A stretch of DNA of 64,000 nt from Candidatus Zhuqueibacterota bacterium (GTDB lineage: Bacteria; Electryoneota; RPQS01): NCBI GenBank assembly GCA_003818605.1, contig RPQS01000020.1, positions 1 to 64,000 of the forward strand. Direction: 5' to 3'. Positions 37,745 through 46,613 of this stretch are shown piece after piece. How positions within the stretch are numbered: the first letter of the stretch is position 1; each line of letters opens with the position of its first letter. The notes under the pieces are model-generated. The model did not search any database, was not told the origin of the DNA, and was given only the letters and a program-made list of their open reading frames with translations. Made by a program: the position numbers and the translations under genes.

Positions 37745-37775
37745 AAGCGGGCCGCTCAAAAAGAGCGGCCCGCTT
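37745..37775. terminator. Hairpin between convergent genes (probable bidirectional terminator)
   Basis: Perfect 13-bp stem AAGCGGGCCGCTC/GAGCGGCCCGCTT, loop AAAAA, between stops at 37720(+) and 37799(-). Confidence 0.75.
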
Positions 37776-37798
37776 ATGTTAGAATGGAACTCTTGCGG

Positions 37799-39241
37799 CT
37801 ATTTCAGAAGCAGCATCTTTCGCGCGGCGGATTCGCCTTCGGTTTTCATCCGACAAAAGTAAACTCCGGATGTTTCCGCGGCGGCATTGAAGAGGATTTG
37901 ATGAATTCCCGCGGTCATTGGGCTGTCTATCAGCGAAGTGACCAAGCGCCCCTCAATATTGTACACATTCAGACTCACATGCTGAGGAATTGCCAGAGAA
38001 AATACGATCGTCGTACTCGAATTGAAAGGATTGGGGTAGTTCCACAGCAGCGAGTAGGTCTGCGGAACACCCGCTTCAGAAACATGCTCCGCGGAATCGC
38101 CGGGGAAAAACATTTCGAGCGCGTTGTCAATGTGCGCGCGCCAATTTCCCCAACTGTGACCTTCATGGAATTCGAAATAGCGGTACTCGTAACCATGCGT
38201 TTCGAGAATCTGCTCCAGATTTCTCACCATCGGAATCAGGGCCGGAATGTCATAGGTTCCGATATCCAGATAGAAACGCAGGGTTAAAGGTGGGTCCGAT
38301 TGCAAACGGTTGGAAATTGAAGTCTGCACGTTGCTGGATTGGGCGGCGATATTGCCAAAGACTTCCGGGTGAGTAATCCCCAGCCATAGCGCGATGTTTC
38401 CGCCGTTTGACGCGCCGAGCGTTGCGCGACTTTCCGCATCAGTCAACGTGCGAAACCGGCTGTCCATCCACGGCAATACGTCATTGACGACAAACGCAGT
38501 GAACTGATTCATCCGGTTGCCTGCGTATTCTTCTGTGCGGTTCACCGGCGGAACAAATACAGCAATGACGGGCCGGATGCGGCGATGGGCGATGAGATAA
38601 TCCAGCACATCATCCGTGTTGGCAAGGGTAATGTATTCCAGTCCATCGTGAAACAGAATGATCGGATACCGGTCGCTGGATTGATCGTAGCCGGGCGGAA
38701 GATAAACGCGAATCGTGCGCGAATTATTGAGGTCGCTGCTGAACAGCACAGTATCCCGCAGTGTGCCGTGGGGAATTTCCGGATAGGTGCGGATCTCCGG
38801 CGGGGATACCCAATCCGGCATGCGCAGTTCCGAATTCGGGCCATAGCCGCCCGAACAGGTGTACGGATTGCGCGGATCAAGAATCCAATTCGTGCCGTTT
38901 GTTACGAATTTGTAATCCAGTCGCGCATCCGATTCGAAGTTGCGGGTATAGTACCAGAAATCCGTTCCGGTAATCCGCGTCATCGGGAATGAAGCAGGAT
39001 CCCAGTTGTTGGCATCGCCGGGAACAGTGACGGAGTTCGCCGCACCGCGATAGACGTAGTGAACGGTTGTGTCGAATTCGATGCAGGGAAAGATTCCGAC
39101 AGCGGTGATAAAACTGTCCACAATAGCGCCGCGTTCGCCTTCGGGTACGGCATTTACGCGGCTAAGAAAGTCCTGAAAGGTTTGCGCCGATGCTAAGGAT
39201 ATCCAGCAGAAAACGGCGGCAAACAGGATTCGGAGCTTCAT
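37799..39241 (-). CDS. Secreted esterase (enterochelin esterase/Fes-like alpha/beta hydrolase) with CBM48-like N-term and T9SS sorting domain
   Basis: VTVPGDANNWDPASFPMTRITGTDFWYYTRNF; RTIRVYLPPGYDQSSDRYPIILFHDGLEY; RATLGASNGGNIALWLGITHPEVFGNIAAQSSNV (GxSNGG nucleophile elbow); C-term YPNPFNSSTTIVFSL...KMLLLK. Confidence 0.87.
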   Translation of the reverse strand: MKLRILFAAVFCWISLASAQTFQDFLSRVNAVPEGERGAIVDSFITAVGIFPCIEFDTTVHYVYRGAANSVTVPGDANNWDPASFPMTRITGTDFWYYTRNFESDARLDYKFVTNGTNWILDPRNPYTCSGGYGPNSELRMPDWVSPPEIRTYPEIPHGTLRDTVLFSSDLNNSRTIRVYLPPGYDQSSDRYPIILFHDGLEYITLANTDDVLDYLIAHRRIRPVIAVFVPPVNRTEEYAGNRMNQFTAFVVNDVLPWMDSRFRTLTDAESRATLGASNGGNIALWLGITHPEVFGNIAAQSSNVQTSISNRLQSDPPLTLRFYLDIGTYDIPALIPMVRNLEQILETHGYEYRYFEFHEGHSWGNWRAHIDNALEMFFPGDSAEHVSEAGVPQTYSLLWNYPNPFNSSTTIVFSLAIPQHVSLNVYNIEGRLVTSLIDSPMTAGIHQILFNAAAETSGVYFCRMKTEGESAARKMLLLK

Positions 39242-39480
39242 GGCGGTTTCTCCGTTTATCAGGATAAAGAGTAAGTTGCCGCATTCTTGCGGTTACTCTA
39301 TGGTAATACATCTGAAGAAGTAAGTCAAGTTCGCAGAAGCCTCGCCGAGATTCATTGGTTGGCAACTGCACATTTGTGCACCAGCTACAGATTTGATTCG
39401 CCTTGATTTCATATTTTCACGGTCGTATATTCTTACCGGATTGATCTGAGTTCATTGGTATTTCAGATATCGGGACGACC

Positions 39481-40377
39481 ATGTTTAATGATCCGGAAAA
39501 ACGCATACGTCTGTTGCGCGAACGGTTGCCTAAGCTGTACGATCTTCTCGATCCGTGCACGCTTTGTCCGCGGCAGTGCATGGTTGCGCGGCGCGAAGGC
39601 GAAGCCGGAGAGTGCGGAATAGCCGACAAGCTGATCGTTTCCACGATCGGCCTGCATCACGGAAATGAGTATCCGATTTCGGGCACGCGTGGTTCAGGCA
39701 ATATTTTTGCGTCCGGCTGCAATCTGCATTGCGTTTATTGCCAGAACTGGGGAATCAGTCAGGGTCGCGAAGGGCGGACGATGTCCGCAAATGATTTGGC
39801 AACGGCTATGCTGCAACTCAGTGACATGGGAGCCCACAACATCAATTGCGTTTCTCCTTCGCATGTCGTTCCTCTGCTCATGGACGCTTACCTGAAGGCG
39901 ATTGAACAAGGGCTGCGTTTGCCGTTTGTGTACAACACGGGCGGCTACGATTCTTTAGAAACGCTGCAATTACTGGACGGCATCGTGGACATTTATCTGC
40001 CCGATATGAAGTACGCCGATGCGGACATCGGCCAAAAATATTCGGATGTCGTGGACTATCCGCGATACAATCAGGCGGCGGTAAAGGAAATGCACCGGCA
40101 GGTCGGGCCGCTGGTTCGTGATGAGCAGGGTGTGGCTATCAGCGGCGTGCTGGTTCGACATCTTGTGCTGCCCGAAGACACCGGCCAATGCGGCAAGATA
40201 TTCGATTTTCTCGAATCCGAAATTCCCGGTCCGGTCTATGTCAACATCATGGCGCAGTATCGCCCGTGTTACAAAGCGGCGAGTGTCAAATCGCTCAGTC
40301 GACCCCTGCAATCCGAAGAATATCTGGCGGCGCGGGCGGAAGCCTTACAGAGGAAATCTCTCAAATTGATCGAGTAA
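39481..40377 (+). CDS. Radical SAM protein, PflX/COG1313-like (putative pyruvate formate-lyase activating enzyme homologue)
   Basis: GSGNIFASGCNLHCVYCQNWGISQGREG (CxxxCxxC), VYNTGGYDSLETLQLLDGIVDIYLPDMKYADADIGQKYSDVVDYPRYNQAAVKEMHRQVG. Confidence 0.87.
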   Translation: MFNDPEKRIRLLRERLPKLYDLLDPCTLCPRQCMVARREGEAGECGIADKLIVSTIGLHHGNEYPISGTRGSGNIFASGCNLHCVYCQNWGISQGREGRTMSANDLATAMLQLSDMGAHNINCVSPSHVVPLLMDAYLKAIEQGLRLPFVYNTGGYDSLETLQLLDGIVDIYLPDMKYADADIGQKYSDVVDYPRYNQAAVKEMHRQVGPLVRDEQGVAISGVLVRHLVLPEDTGQCGKIFDFLESEIPGPVYVNIMAQYRPCYKAASVKSLSRPLQSEEYLAARAEALQRKSLKLIE

Positions 40378-40398
40378 AACCATCGGAGCAGGTATACC

Positions 40399-40743
40399 AT
40401 GAAAGTAATTCGAGTAAACGAAGGCGAGACCTATCAACCGGAACCGGGATGGAAGCGCGTCAGCCTTGCGGGCAGTCCGAAAATTTCGGCGGAGTATTTC
40501 GAAAAACCTGTCGGACACACGTCGCCTCTTCACACGCATCCGAATGAACAAGTCTCGATCATTCTGAAAGGTCAGATGAAAGTCGTAAACGGCGCGGGTG
40601 AGGAGGCCGTCTTAGGTCCCGGTGACTCAGCATGGTTTGCCGCTAATGAACCACACCGCATCGAAAATCCCGGAACCGAATTAGCCGTCGGTGTGGATCT
40701 GTTCGTACCGGCGCGCTCTTTCGATTTCTGGAAGCAGCGCTGA
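40399..40743 (+). CDS. Cupin-domain protein
   Basis: SPLHTHPNEQVSIILKGQMKVVNGAGEEAVLGPGDSAWFAANEPHRIENPGTELAVGVDLFVPAR. Confidence 0.87.
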   Translation: MKVIRVNEGETYQPEPGWKRVSLAGSPKISAEYFEKPVGHTSPLHTHPNEQVSIILKGQMKVVNGAGEEAVLGPGDSAWFAANEPHRIENPGTELAVGVDLFVPARSFDFWKQR

Positions 40744-40750
40744 AATTCTC

Positions 40751-41038
40751 ATGAACGACGAACCCGACCCTGTTGAGATTCCGATTGACGGCACGCTGGA
40801 TCTGCACACATTTCATCCGCGAGATGTGAAGGATCTGGTGCCGGACTATTTAAACGCGTGCCGCGCGAAAGGAATTTATTCCGTGCGGATTATTCACGGC
40901 AAAGGCACGGGCGCGCTGCGCGAGACCGTACATGCGATTCTGAAGCGGCTGCCGGATGTGATTTCGTTTTCGCTGGCCGGAGACGCTTCCGGTTGGGGTG
41001 CAACTGTGGTCGAGTTGCGGCCTGAAGAATCGTTATGA
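40751..41038 (+). CDS. Small Smr-domain protein
   Basis: LDLHTFHPRDVKDLVPDYLNACRAKGIYSVRIIHGKGTGALRETVHAILKRLP: LDLH and HGKGTG Smr motifs. ATG 40751 preferred over 40691. Confidence 0.87.
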   Translation: MNDEPDPVEIPIDGTLDLHTFHPRDVKDLVPDYLNACRAKGIYSVRIIHGKGTGALRETVHAILKRLPDVISFSLAGDASGWGATVVELRPEESL

Positions 41039-41187
41039 CTGACCTTTTGCAGTCCTCATACGATTTGATGGATCCCTGCCACGAGGCAGACAGGTTTCCT
41101 CCCCTTAATCGCAGCCTGACCGCTTCCGAATTTACGGAGGCATTGACCTTAGCGCGCAATCGGAAGTCGCTCCGGATTGTGGAATGA
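41035..41187 (+). pseudogene. 50-aa ORF resembling only the C-terminus of a PflX/COG1313-like radical SAM protein (gene remnant or micro-protein)
   Basis: Manual translation MTDLLQSSYDLMDPCHEADRFPPLNRSLTASEFTEALTLARNRKSLRIVE* aligns by eye with the C-terminus of the 39481-40377 product (MAQYRPCYKAASVKSLSRPLQSEEYLAARAEALQRKSLKLIE*). ATG overlaps the Smr stop (ATGA). Confidence 0.55.
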
Positions 41188-41216
41188 ATTCGCATTGTTT
41201 AACGAATAGAGCCATT

Positions 41217-41248
41217 GTCCGCCTTTGGCGAGATCTCGCTTTGCGGAC
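41217..41248. repeat. Palindromic repeat copy 1 (inverted partner of 42799-42830)
   Basis: GTCCGCCTTTGGCGAGATCTCGCTTTGCGGAC: GTCCGC...GCGGAC arms around the perfect palindrome GCGAGATCTCGC. Confidence 0.8.
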
Positions 41249-41289
41249 CGGTAAAAAAACCGACAACAGCGAGCAATTTGAGAATCACG

Positions 41290-42780
41290 ATGCACATCTC
41301 TAAGAGAATATTCATTACTCTGCTTCTGCTATTTATAGTGTTCAACTTCCCTGTTTACTCCGATTGGAGTCCGGAAATTCTTATCTGGCAAAACGCTCCC
41401 GGTATTAGCGGAGGTTCGGCAGAAGTGGCTGTTGCAGCGGATTCATCAGAGACACTGCATCTCGTTTATCAGTCCACGTTTCTACATTCTGGATCGGGGT
41501 TTACCAGGCAGGGTTTGAACTATGTTCAATTTGATGATCATGGTCATCAGATTACAGACGCAGTTATGCTGAACGACAGCAGCGATGTAAGTGCAAGGCG
41601 TCCACAACTCATTCTTTATGGAACAGATTCTCTCATGGCAATGTGGCAATGGGAGGAACTTGATTCGGGTTATGCGTACGGCTTTCGGTCGCGAGTTATC
41701 ATCAACGGCAGTGTGCTTGGCTCGTTACGTTACTGGGGAACCCTTGGGACTTTCTCCGATTTAGGTTATCTGCTGGATATTACAAACACGCGAAGCATCG
41801 TTTTTGTCTACCCGGATCCGGATAATTGGGGGCAGATTCGAGCTATAGTGGAGAATGCCGGAGGATACCGGCTCATGGATGGTTCGATTATCTGGCGCCG
41901 TGAAAACGATATATCTGATGAAATCTCCGGTTTTGTCGGTTATAGTGATTCGCTTCAACTTGTGTGGCGTCAACGTTCGAGTGGAGATCCAATCTACACC
42001 AAACGAATAAGCGTTTCTACCCCGATAGACAGTCAAAGCGTGGGTGATTACCACAGTCTTACTCCCGAGAATCCCGGGGAATACTATGCAGTGCCGAAAA
42101 TCATGCCTGCCGGTGATTCCCTGCTCGTTTTTCTTGCTACGTATCCCGAAAACATGTGTACGGATCATTTGCATGTGATCCACAGATATTCGTATCAACG
42201 GATAGCGGAACTCAGTTTAGGGAGCTGCGGCTCGTTTGCGGCCGTCGAGGGTGACTCGATTGTCAGCGTCGTCTGTTCGGTGCGGAATACATGGGCACTG
42301 CATTTTCGGAAGTATCGCTTGCCGTCACTTCAGCTGATTACTGATACGGTTTTAGTCAGAAGAACCGAGAGAAATCTTCTTGCCTTGGGGTATACGGTTT
42401 CTCCTGCCGGCGTTAGGCATCTTTTCTACTATGTAGGAATCGGCAGTTCAGACGTGCATCTCATCTATCGTTATTGGCGTGAAGATTTATCTGCGGGAGT
42501 TGAAGCATCGGTACCCAGAAATATTTGTTTATTGACCGCGTATCCGAATCCTTTCAACGGCACGACGCAAATTGAGTTCACGTTACCCGTGACACAGCGT
42601 GTGTCGCTTCGTCTCTACGATGTCTTAGGCCGCGAGGCGGCTGTACTATTGGATGAGATGCGCACGGCGGGAGAACATCGCGTCAGTTTCGACGGCAGCG
42701 CGTTGGCGTCCGGAGTCTATTTCTGCCGTATGGAAGCCGGAAAGGAAACGCGGACGCAGAAGATTGTGCTGATGAAGTGA
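41290..42780 (+). CDS. Secreted protein of unknown function with T9SS type A sorting domain
   Basis: MHISKRIFITLLLLFIVFNFPVYS signal peptide; C-term YPNPFNGTTQIEFTLPVTQRVSLRLYDVLGREAAVLLDEMRTAGEHRVSFDGSALASGVYFCRMEAGKETRTQKIVLMK. The 41215 start in the track is a TTG; ATG 41290 preferred. Confidence 0.82.
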   Translation: MHISKRIFITLLLLFIVFNFPVYSDWSPEILIWQNAPGISGGSAEVAVAADSSETLHLVYQSTFLHSGSGFTRQGLNYVQFDDHGHQITDAVMLNDSSDVSARRPQLILYGTDSLMAMWQWEELDSGYAYGFRSRVIINGSVLGSLRYWGTLGTFSDLGYLLDITNTRSIVFVYPDPDNWGQIRAIVENAGGYRLMDGSIIWRRENDISDEISGFVGYSDSLQLVWRQRSSGDPIYTKRISVSTPIDSQSVGDYHSLTPENPGEYYAVPKIMPAGDSLLVFLATYPENMCTDHLHVIHRYSYQRIAELSLGSCGSFAAVEGDSIVSVVCSVRNTWALHFRKYRLPSLQLITDTVLVRRTERNLLALGYTVSPAGVRHLFYYVGIGSSDVHLIYRYWREDLSAGVEASVPRNICLLTAYPNPFNGTTQIEFTLPVTQRVSLRLYDVLGREAAVLLDEMRTAGEHRVSFDGSALASGVYFCRMEAGKETRTQKIVLMK

Positions 42781-42798
42781 CCCCCCTTTCATCCCCCC

Positions 42799-42830
42799 GT
42801 CTGCAGAGCGAGATCTCGCCTACGGCGGAC
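42799..42830. repeat. Palindromic repeat copy 2 (inverted relative to 41217-41248)
   Basis: GTCTGCAGAGCGAGATCTCGCCTACGGCGGAC; its reverse complement GTCCGCCGTAGGCGAGATCTCGCTCTGCAGAC closely matches copy 1. Flanked by CCCCCC...GGGGGG. Confidence 0.8.
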
Positions 42831-42856
42831 ATGCGGGGGGAAATAATGCTTGGTTG

Positions 42857-42919
42857 GGGCGGCTTTCTATGGCCGCCCTCGATAATCCGATATCCGCCGA
42901 GGCGGGCGCCTCACCCGCC
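42857..42919. repeat. Tandem GC-rich hairpins in intergenic region (REP-like)
   Basis: GGGCGGC(42857-42863)/GCCGCCC(42872-42878) and GGCGGG(42901-42906)/CCCGCC(42914-42919). Confidence 0.55.
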
Positions 42920-43095
42920 CGAAAGACGAGACATTAGAAGTGATCCACATTCGTTAGGCTGTTTGCATTCCGGCCGCACGAGGCGTGCGACTCAGCGGAA
43001 TATGGGTATACGCAGATATGTCCCGCCGCGCAAAAGACTTTAAGTGATTCTTCAGGCCGAATCGGCTTTCGTGATGACAGATTATACCGTGAAAG

Positions 43096-43131
43096 ATAAC
43101 GAGTTGACTATGTCAACTCACTGTTATTTTA
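43096..43131. promoter_or_regulatory. Extended dyad/hairpin (operator or terminator)
   Basis: ATAAC-GAGTTGAC-tat-GTCAACTC-act-GTTAT followed by TTTT; perfect 8-bp arms 43101-43108/43112-43119 plus 5-bp outer arms. Confidence 0.5.
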
Positions 43132-43299
43132 GAACTAATATTTTCCATTTTTCTGGCTTCCCAAGAAAGAATCAAACCTGTTCATGCGGTCTTGCTTTCT
43201 GTCGAAGGCTGTAGTAAATTGCTGATGGTGCAAAATGCCCCACTTGGGTAGGACTGCATCTCCTCTGTTCCCAGTCGGCGCACGAAGAGAGGGCTCTGC

Positions 43300-45042
43300 A
43301 TGCACGGCGGCTTCGACAGCTCGGCCTGGGAAGCACTGCCGATTCCGGAACCGGAACGGGCAGCCAGCTTCCTCCAACTGACCCGCAGCATCTTAGGCTG
43401 TGCGGGCCGGGGTGTGCCGCGCGCGGCCTTTTTGCGCGAAGTCTCCGCCATGCTGCTGGACTTCTCCGGCTGCGACTATCTGGATATCCGCCACCGCGAC
43501 GGTGACACCATCTACCGTTGGTCCGCCTCCCGCCGTTCTTATATCCTGCCGCGTTTCGAGTTGTTTTCCCCTTCCGAAGACATTGTTACCACACTCGGTT
43601 TGCCGCATGGTACCGCGCTCGGCAACGTCGCGCGCATGGTGCTGACGCGTACGTATCCGGGCGGTTTGGATTGCTTCACATCCGGCGGCAGCTTCTGGCT
43701 GAACGATACGTCAGAGACGCCGCAGTTTCTCGGCCTGCATCCCGGTCTTACTCAGTGCATTGATTTGGAAGGTGCGGAGCCTTGCCGTTCGCTGCTGTTG
43801 ATTCCGTTTGCGATCAGCGGCGGGAACGCCGGATTCGTTTTATTGGCCAGCGAGCGAACCGAGCATTTTGATGCCGCCGATATTCTGCTTTTTGAGACCA
43901 TCGCGCAGACATTCGGATTCGCAGCCGCGGATCGTCGCGCGCAGGAGGCCTTGCGCGAACGAGTGAAAGAGCTGACATGCCTGTATGGAATGATGCAGAT
44001 CGCGGATTCAGCGGAATGGACGCGCGAGGAAAAACTGGAGCGCATCGTTCATCTGCTCCCCTTGGCCTGGCAGCATCCGGAGATCGCCGCGGCGAAAATC
44101 GAACTCGACGGGACGGCGTTTCAAACTCCGAACTGGCGGGAAGAGGGCAAATCGCAGAGAGCGGACGTCATGGTGGACGGCCGAAAACGAGGATGTGTCG
44201 AAGTGGTTTATATTACGGGTGAACTCGAATTCGCGGGGAATCCATTTCTGGACGAGGAAGCCTGCCTGATTGTCGAAGTGGCACGGCAAATTGCCGGAAT
44301 TATTGAGCGCGAAGAAACGGAAGCCCTTCGCCGGCGAGAACAGCTCTGGCATGCCGACCGTTTAGCGACCATCGGCAAACTGTCTTCGAGCATTGCGCAT
44401 GAGCTTAATGAGCCGCTGAGCAGCATTCTGGGATTTGCTCAATTGGCGAAAAAGAGCGTTTTGGATCCCGCTCGTGTAACAAGCGACCTCGATAAAATCG
44501 TGAGTATCTCTCTCCACGCGCGCGAAATCGTTCGGAAACTACTTATCTTCGCCCGGCAAATGCCCGCGAAGAAAAGCCTCGTGCAAATTAATCACGTCGT
44601 GCAGGATGCTTTAAGTCTGGTAGAAACGCGTTGCGGCAACGAAGGAATAGAATTAGCGCTGCAACTAAAGCCGGACTTGCCGGAAATCGAAGCGGATCCT
44701 TCCCAGCTCAATCAGGTGATTGTCAACTTGGTGGTAAATGCCATGCAAGCCATGCCGCGCGGCGGGCAATTGACTATCCAAACTGCGCGCGAAACGGACG
44801 CACTGCTGCTGATCGTGGAGGATACCGGCATTGGCATGGATCCGGACGTAAGCCGCCAGATTTTTCATCCGTTTTTCACGACGAAAGATGTTTTGCAGGG
44901 AACGGGACTGGGACTCTCGGTTGTGCATGGCATTGTCACGTCGCACGGCGGCACAATTCAGGTCCAGAGCAGTCCCGGGGCGGGATCGCGTTTTGAAGTG
45001 CGACTTCCTTTATCCGGCGGGAATAGTGAGAAGAAGGGATAG
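43300..45042 (+). CDS. Sensor histidine kinase with two N-terminal GAF-like sensor domains
   Basis: LSSSIAHELNEPLSSILGFAQL (H-box), DPSQLNQVIVNLVVNAMQAMP (N-box), VEDTGIGMDPDVSRQIFHPFFTTKDVLQGTGLGLSVVHGIV (G1/F/G2). Confidence 0.9.
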   Translation: MHGGFDSSAWEALPIPEPERAASFLQLTRSILGCAGRGVPRAAFLREVSAMLLDFSGCDYLDIRHRDGDTIYRWSASRRSYILPRFELFSPSEDIVTTLGLPHGTALGNVARMVLTRTYPGGLDCFTSGGSFWLNDTSETPQFLGLHPGLTQCIDLEGAEPCRSLLLIPFAISGGNAGFVLLASERTEHFDAADILLFETIAQTFGFAAADRRAQEALRERVKELTCLYGMMQIADSAEWTREEKLERIVHLLPLAWQHPEIAAAKIELDGTAFQTPNWREEGKSQRADVMVDGRKRGCVEVVYITGELEFAGNPFLDEEACLIVEVARQIAGIIEREETEALRRREQLWHADRLATIGKLSSSIAHELNEPLSSILGFAQLAKKSVLDPARVTSDLDKIVSISLHAREIVRKLLIFARQMPAKKSLVQINHVVQDALSLVETRCGNEGIELALQLKPDLPEIEADPSQLNQVIVNLVVNAMQAMPRGGQLTIQTARETDALLLIVEDTGIGMDPDVSRQIFHPFFTTKDVLQGTGLGLSVVHGIVTSHGGTIQVQSSPGAGSRFEVRLPLSGGNSEKKG

Positions 45043-45045
45043 ATT

Positions 45046-46389
45046 ATGGCCATCGTTGTCCGTGAAACGATCTTGGTAGTGGATGACACTCCGGACACTC
45101 TGGAAGTACTGGAACGCAATCTGAGCGGGCAGGGATACCGTGTTTACACGGCATCGAGCGCAAACGAAGCTCTGCGCACTCTGGACGCCGCCCCGGTGGA
45201 TCTGGTGATTACCGACTATAAGATGCCGGGAGTGAGCGGATTGGATCTCATCCGTCATGTGCGCGAAAACTTCCGCGACACGGAAGTGGTCATGATTACC
45301 GGCTTTGCCTCCATTGAAGGAGCGGTGGAAGCGATCAAGGGCGGAGCTGAAGAATATTTGTCCAAACCGTTCACCGATGATGAATTGGCCGGGGCGGTGC
45401 AGCGCGCATTGAGCAAATTGAATCAACGGCGGGCCGGGCAGCAAGCCGCCGAGGCGGCCGAAACGCCGTACGGTCTGATGGGAGCATCCGAATCCATGCG
45501 CAAGGTGGCGGTGACACTGATGAAAGCCGCTGCAACGAAGAGCACGGTGTTGATCACGGGGGAGAGCGGCACGGGGAAAGAATTAGTGGCACGTGCTATT
45601 CATTATTACAGTCCGCGCGCTTCCGGGCCGTTCATACCGATCAATTGCGGCGGGATTCCCGAGGGACTCTTGGAGAGCGAACTGTTCGGGCATGTCAAGG
45701 GAGCCTTTACAGGCGCAACCGAGTCGCGCGCTGGGTTTTTTCAAACGGCGGAAGGCGGCACGATTTTTCTCGACGAGATCAGTGAGCTCAGCCTGCCTTT
45801 GCAGGTGAAGCTGCTGCGCGTGCTGCAGGATAAGGAAGTTTGTATGGTGGGCGCGACCCGACCGAATAAAGTGGACGTGAAAATTATTGCCGCAACCAAT
45901 AAAGATCTTCAGGGAATGGTGAAGAGCGGCGGTTTCCGCGAAGACCTGTTTTTCCGTCTCAACATTATTACGATTTCGCTGCCGCCGCTGCGCGAACGCG
46001 GCGATGACATTCTGCTGCTCACACATCACTTTGCGGCGAAGCTTGCGCAAGAATTCGGCAAGCCTGTGCCGCAGTTTTCGGAGCGCGCTTTACAGGCTTT
46101 GCAAAACTATGACTGGCCGGGTAACGTCAGGGAACTCGAAAATATTATTCATCGCATTGTCGTAATGACGGATGCGCCGCTCATAGACATCACCGATCTG
46201 CCTTCACTGATGCGTTATTCGGCAACACGCGAGTACGGATTAGACCGCACGCTGGCCGACGTGGAAGCTGATCACATTCAACGGGTACTGGCCAGCGTCA
46301 GCGGCAATAAAACCACAGCCGCGCGTGTACTGGGAATTGACCGGAAAACCCTACGGGAAAAGTTAAAGCACTACCGGATCAACAACTGA
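45046..46389 (+). CDS. NtrC-family sigma-54-dependent response regulator
   Basis: Receiver ILVVDDTPDTLEVLERNL...DLVITDYKMPGVSG; AAA+ GESGTGKELVARAIHYYS, GAFTGA (ELFGHVKGAFTGATESRAGFF), C-terminal Fis-type HTH VSGNKTTAARVLGIDRKTLREKLKHY. Confidence 0.95.
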   Translation: MAIVVRETILVVDDTPDTLEVLERNLSGQGYRVYTASSANEALRTLDAAPVDLVITDYKMPGVSGLDLIRHVRENFRDTEVVMITGFASIEGAVEAIKGGAEEYLSKPFTDDELAGAVQRALSKLNQRRAGQQAAEAAETPYGLMGASESMRKVAVTLMKAAATKSTVLITGESGTGKELVARAIHYYSPRASGPFIPINCGGIPEGLLESELFGHVKGAFTGATESRAGFFQTAEGGTIFLDEISELSLPLQVKLLRVLQDKEVCMVGATRPNKVDVKIIAATNKDLQGMVKSGGFREDLFFRLNIITISLPPLRERGDDILLLTHHFAAKLAQEFGKPVPQFSERALQALQNYDWPGNVRELENIIHRIVVMTDAPLIDITDLPSLMRYSATREYGLDRTLADVEADHIQRVLASVSGNKTTAARVLGIDRKTLREKLKHYRINN

Positions 46390-46422
46390 GGAATTTCTCC
46401 TCAGCACATGCCGCCAACTGCA

Positions 46423-46457
46423 AATCGGTGGGGCGTCTTGCCCCGCCGATTCTTTTT
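46423..46457 (+). terminator. Rho-independent terminator downstream of response regulator
   Basis: AATCGGTGGGGC/GCCCCGCCGATT (12 bp, one G-T wobble), followed by CTTTTTT. Confidence 0.88.
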
Positions 46458-46613
46458 TCCCCGCAATGTAAATCGTTATCGAGTCGCAAAAACCCGTTAT
46501 ATGCGAGCCCGGTCTCTGTTCCGTAAATATTTTAGGCTGTTTATTTTCAAGATACAAAGTGGAAAATATCGAATTTGCGTAGAATTCTCCTGAAAGTGTC
46601 TTATTGTGAAACT

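Noticed and set aside
36857-37759. 300-aa antisense ORF over the 35879-37720 gene
   Set aside because: Shadow frame of a signal-peptide/CBM-containing CDS and overlaps the terminator hairpin.
39367-39380. TGCACA-TT-TGTGCA dyad between divergent esterase and radical SAM genes
   Set aside because: Short (6-bp arms), single occurrence, no matching known operator; kept only as a note.
42777-43043. 88-aa ORF downstream of the T9SS cargo
   Set aside because: Translation of the hairpin/repeat-rich intergenic block (PPRRAPHPPERR...); no ribosome-binding site or motif.
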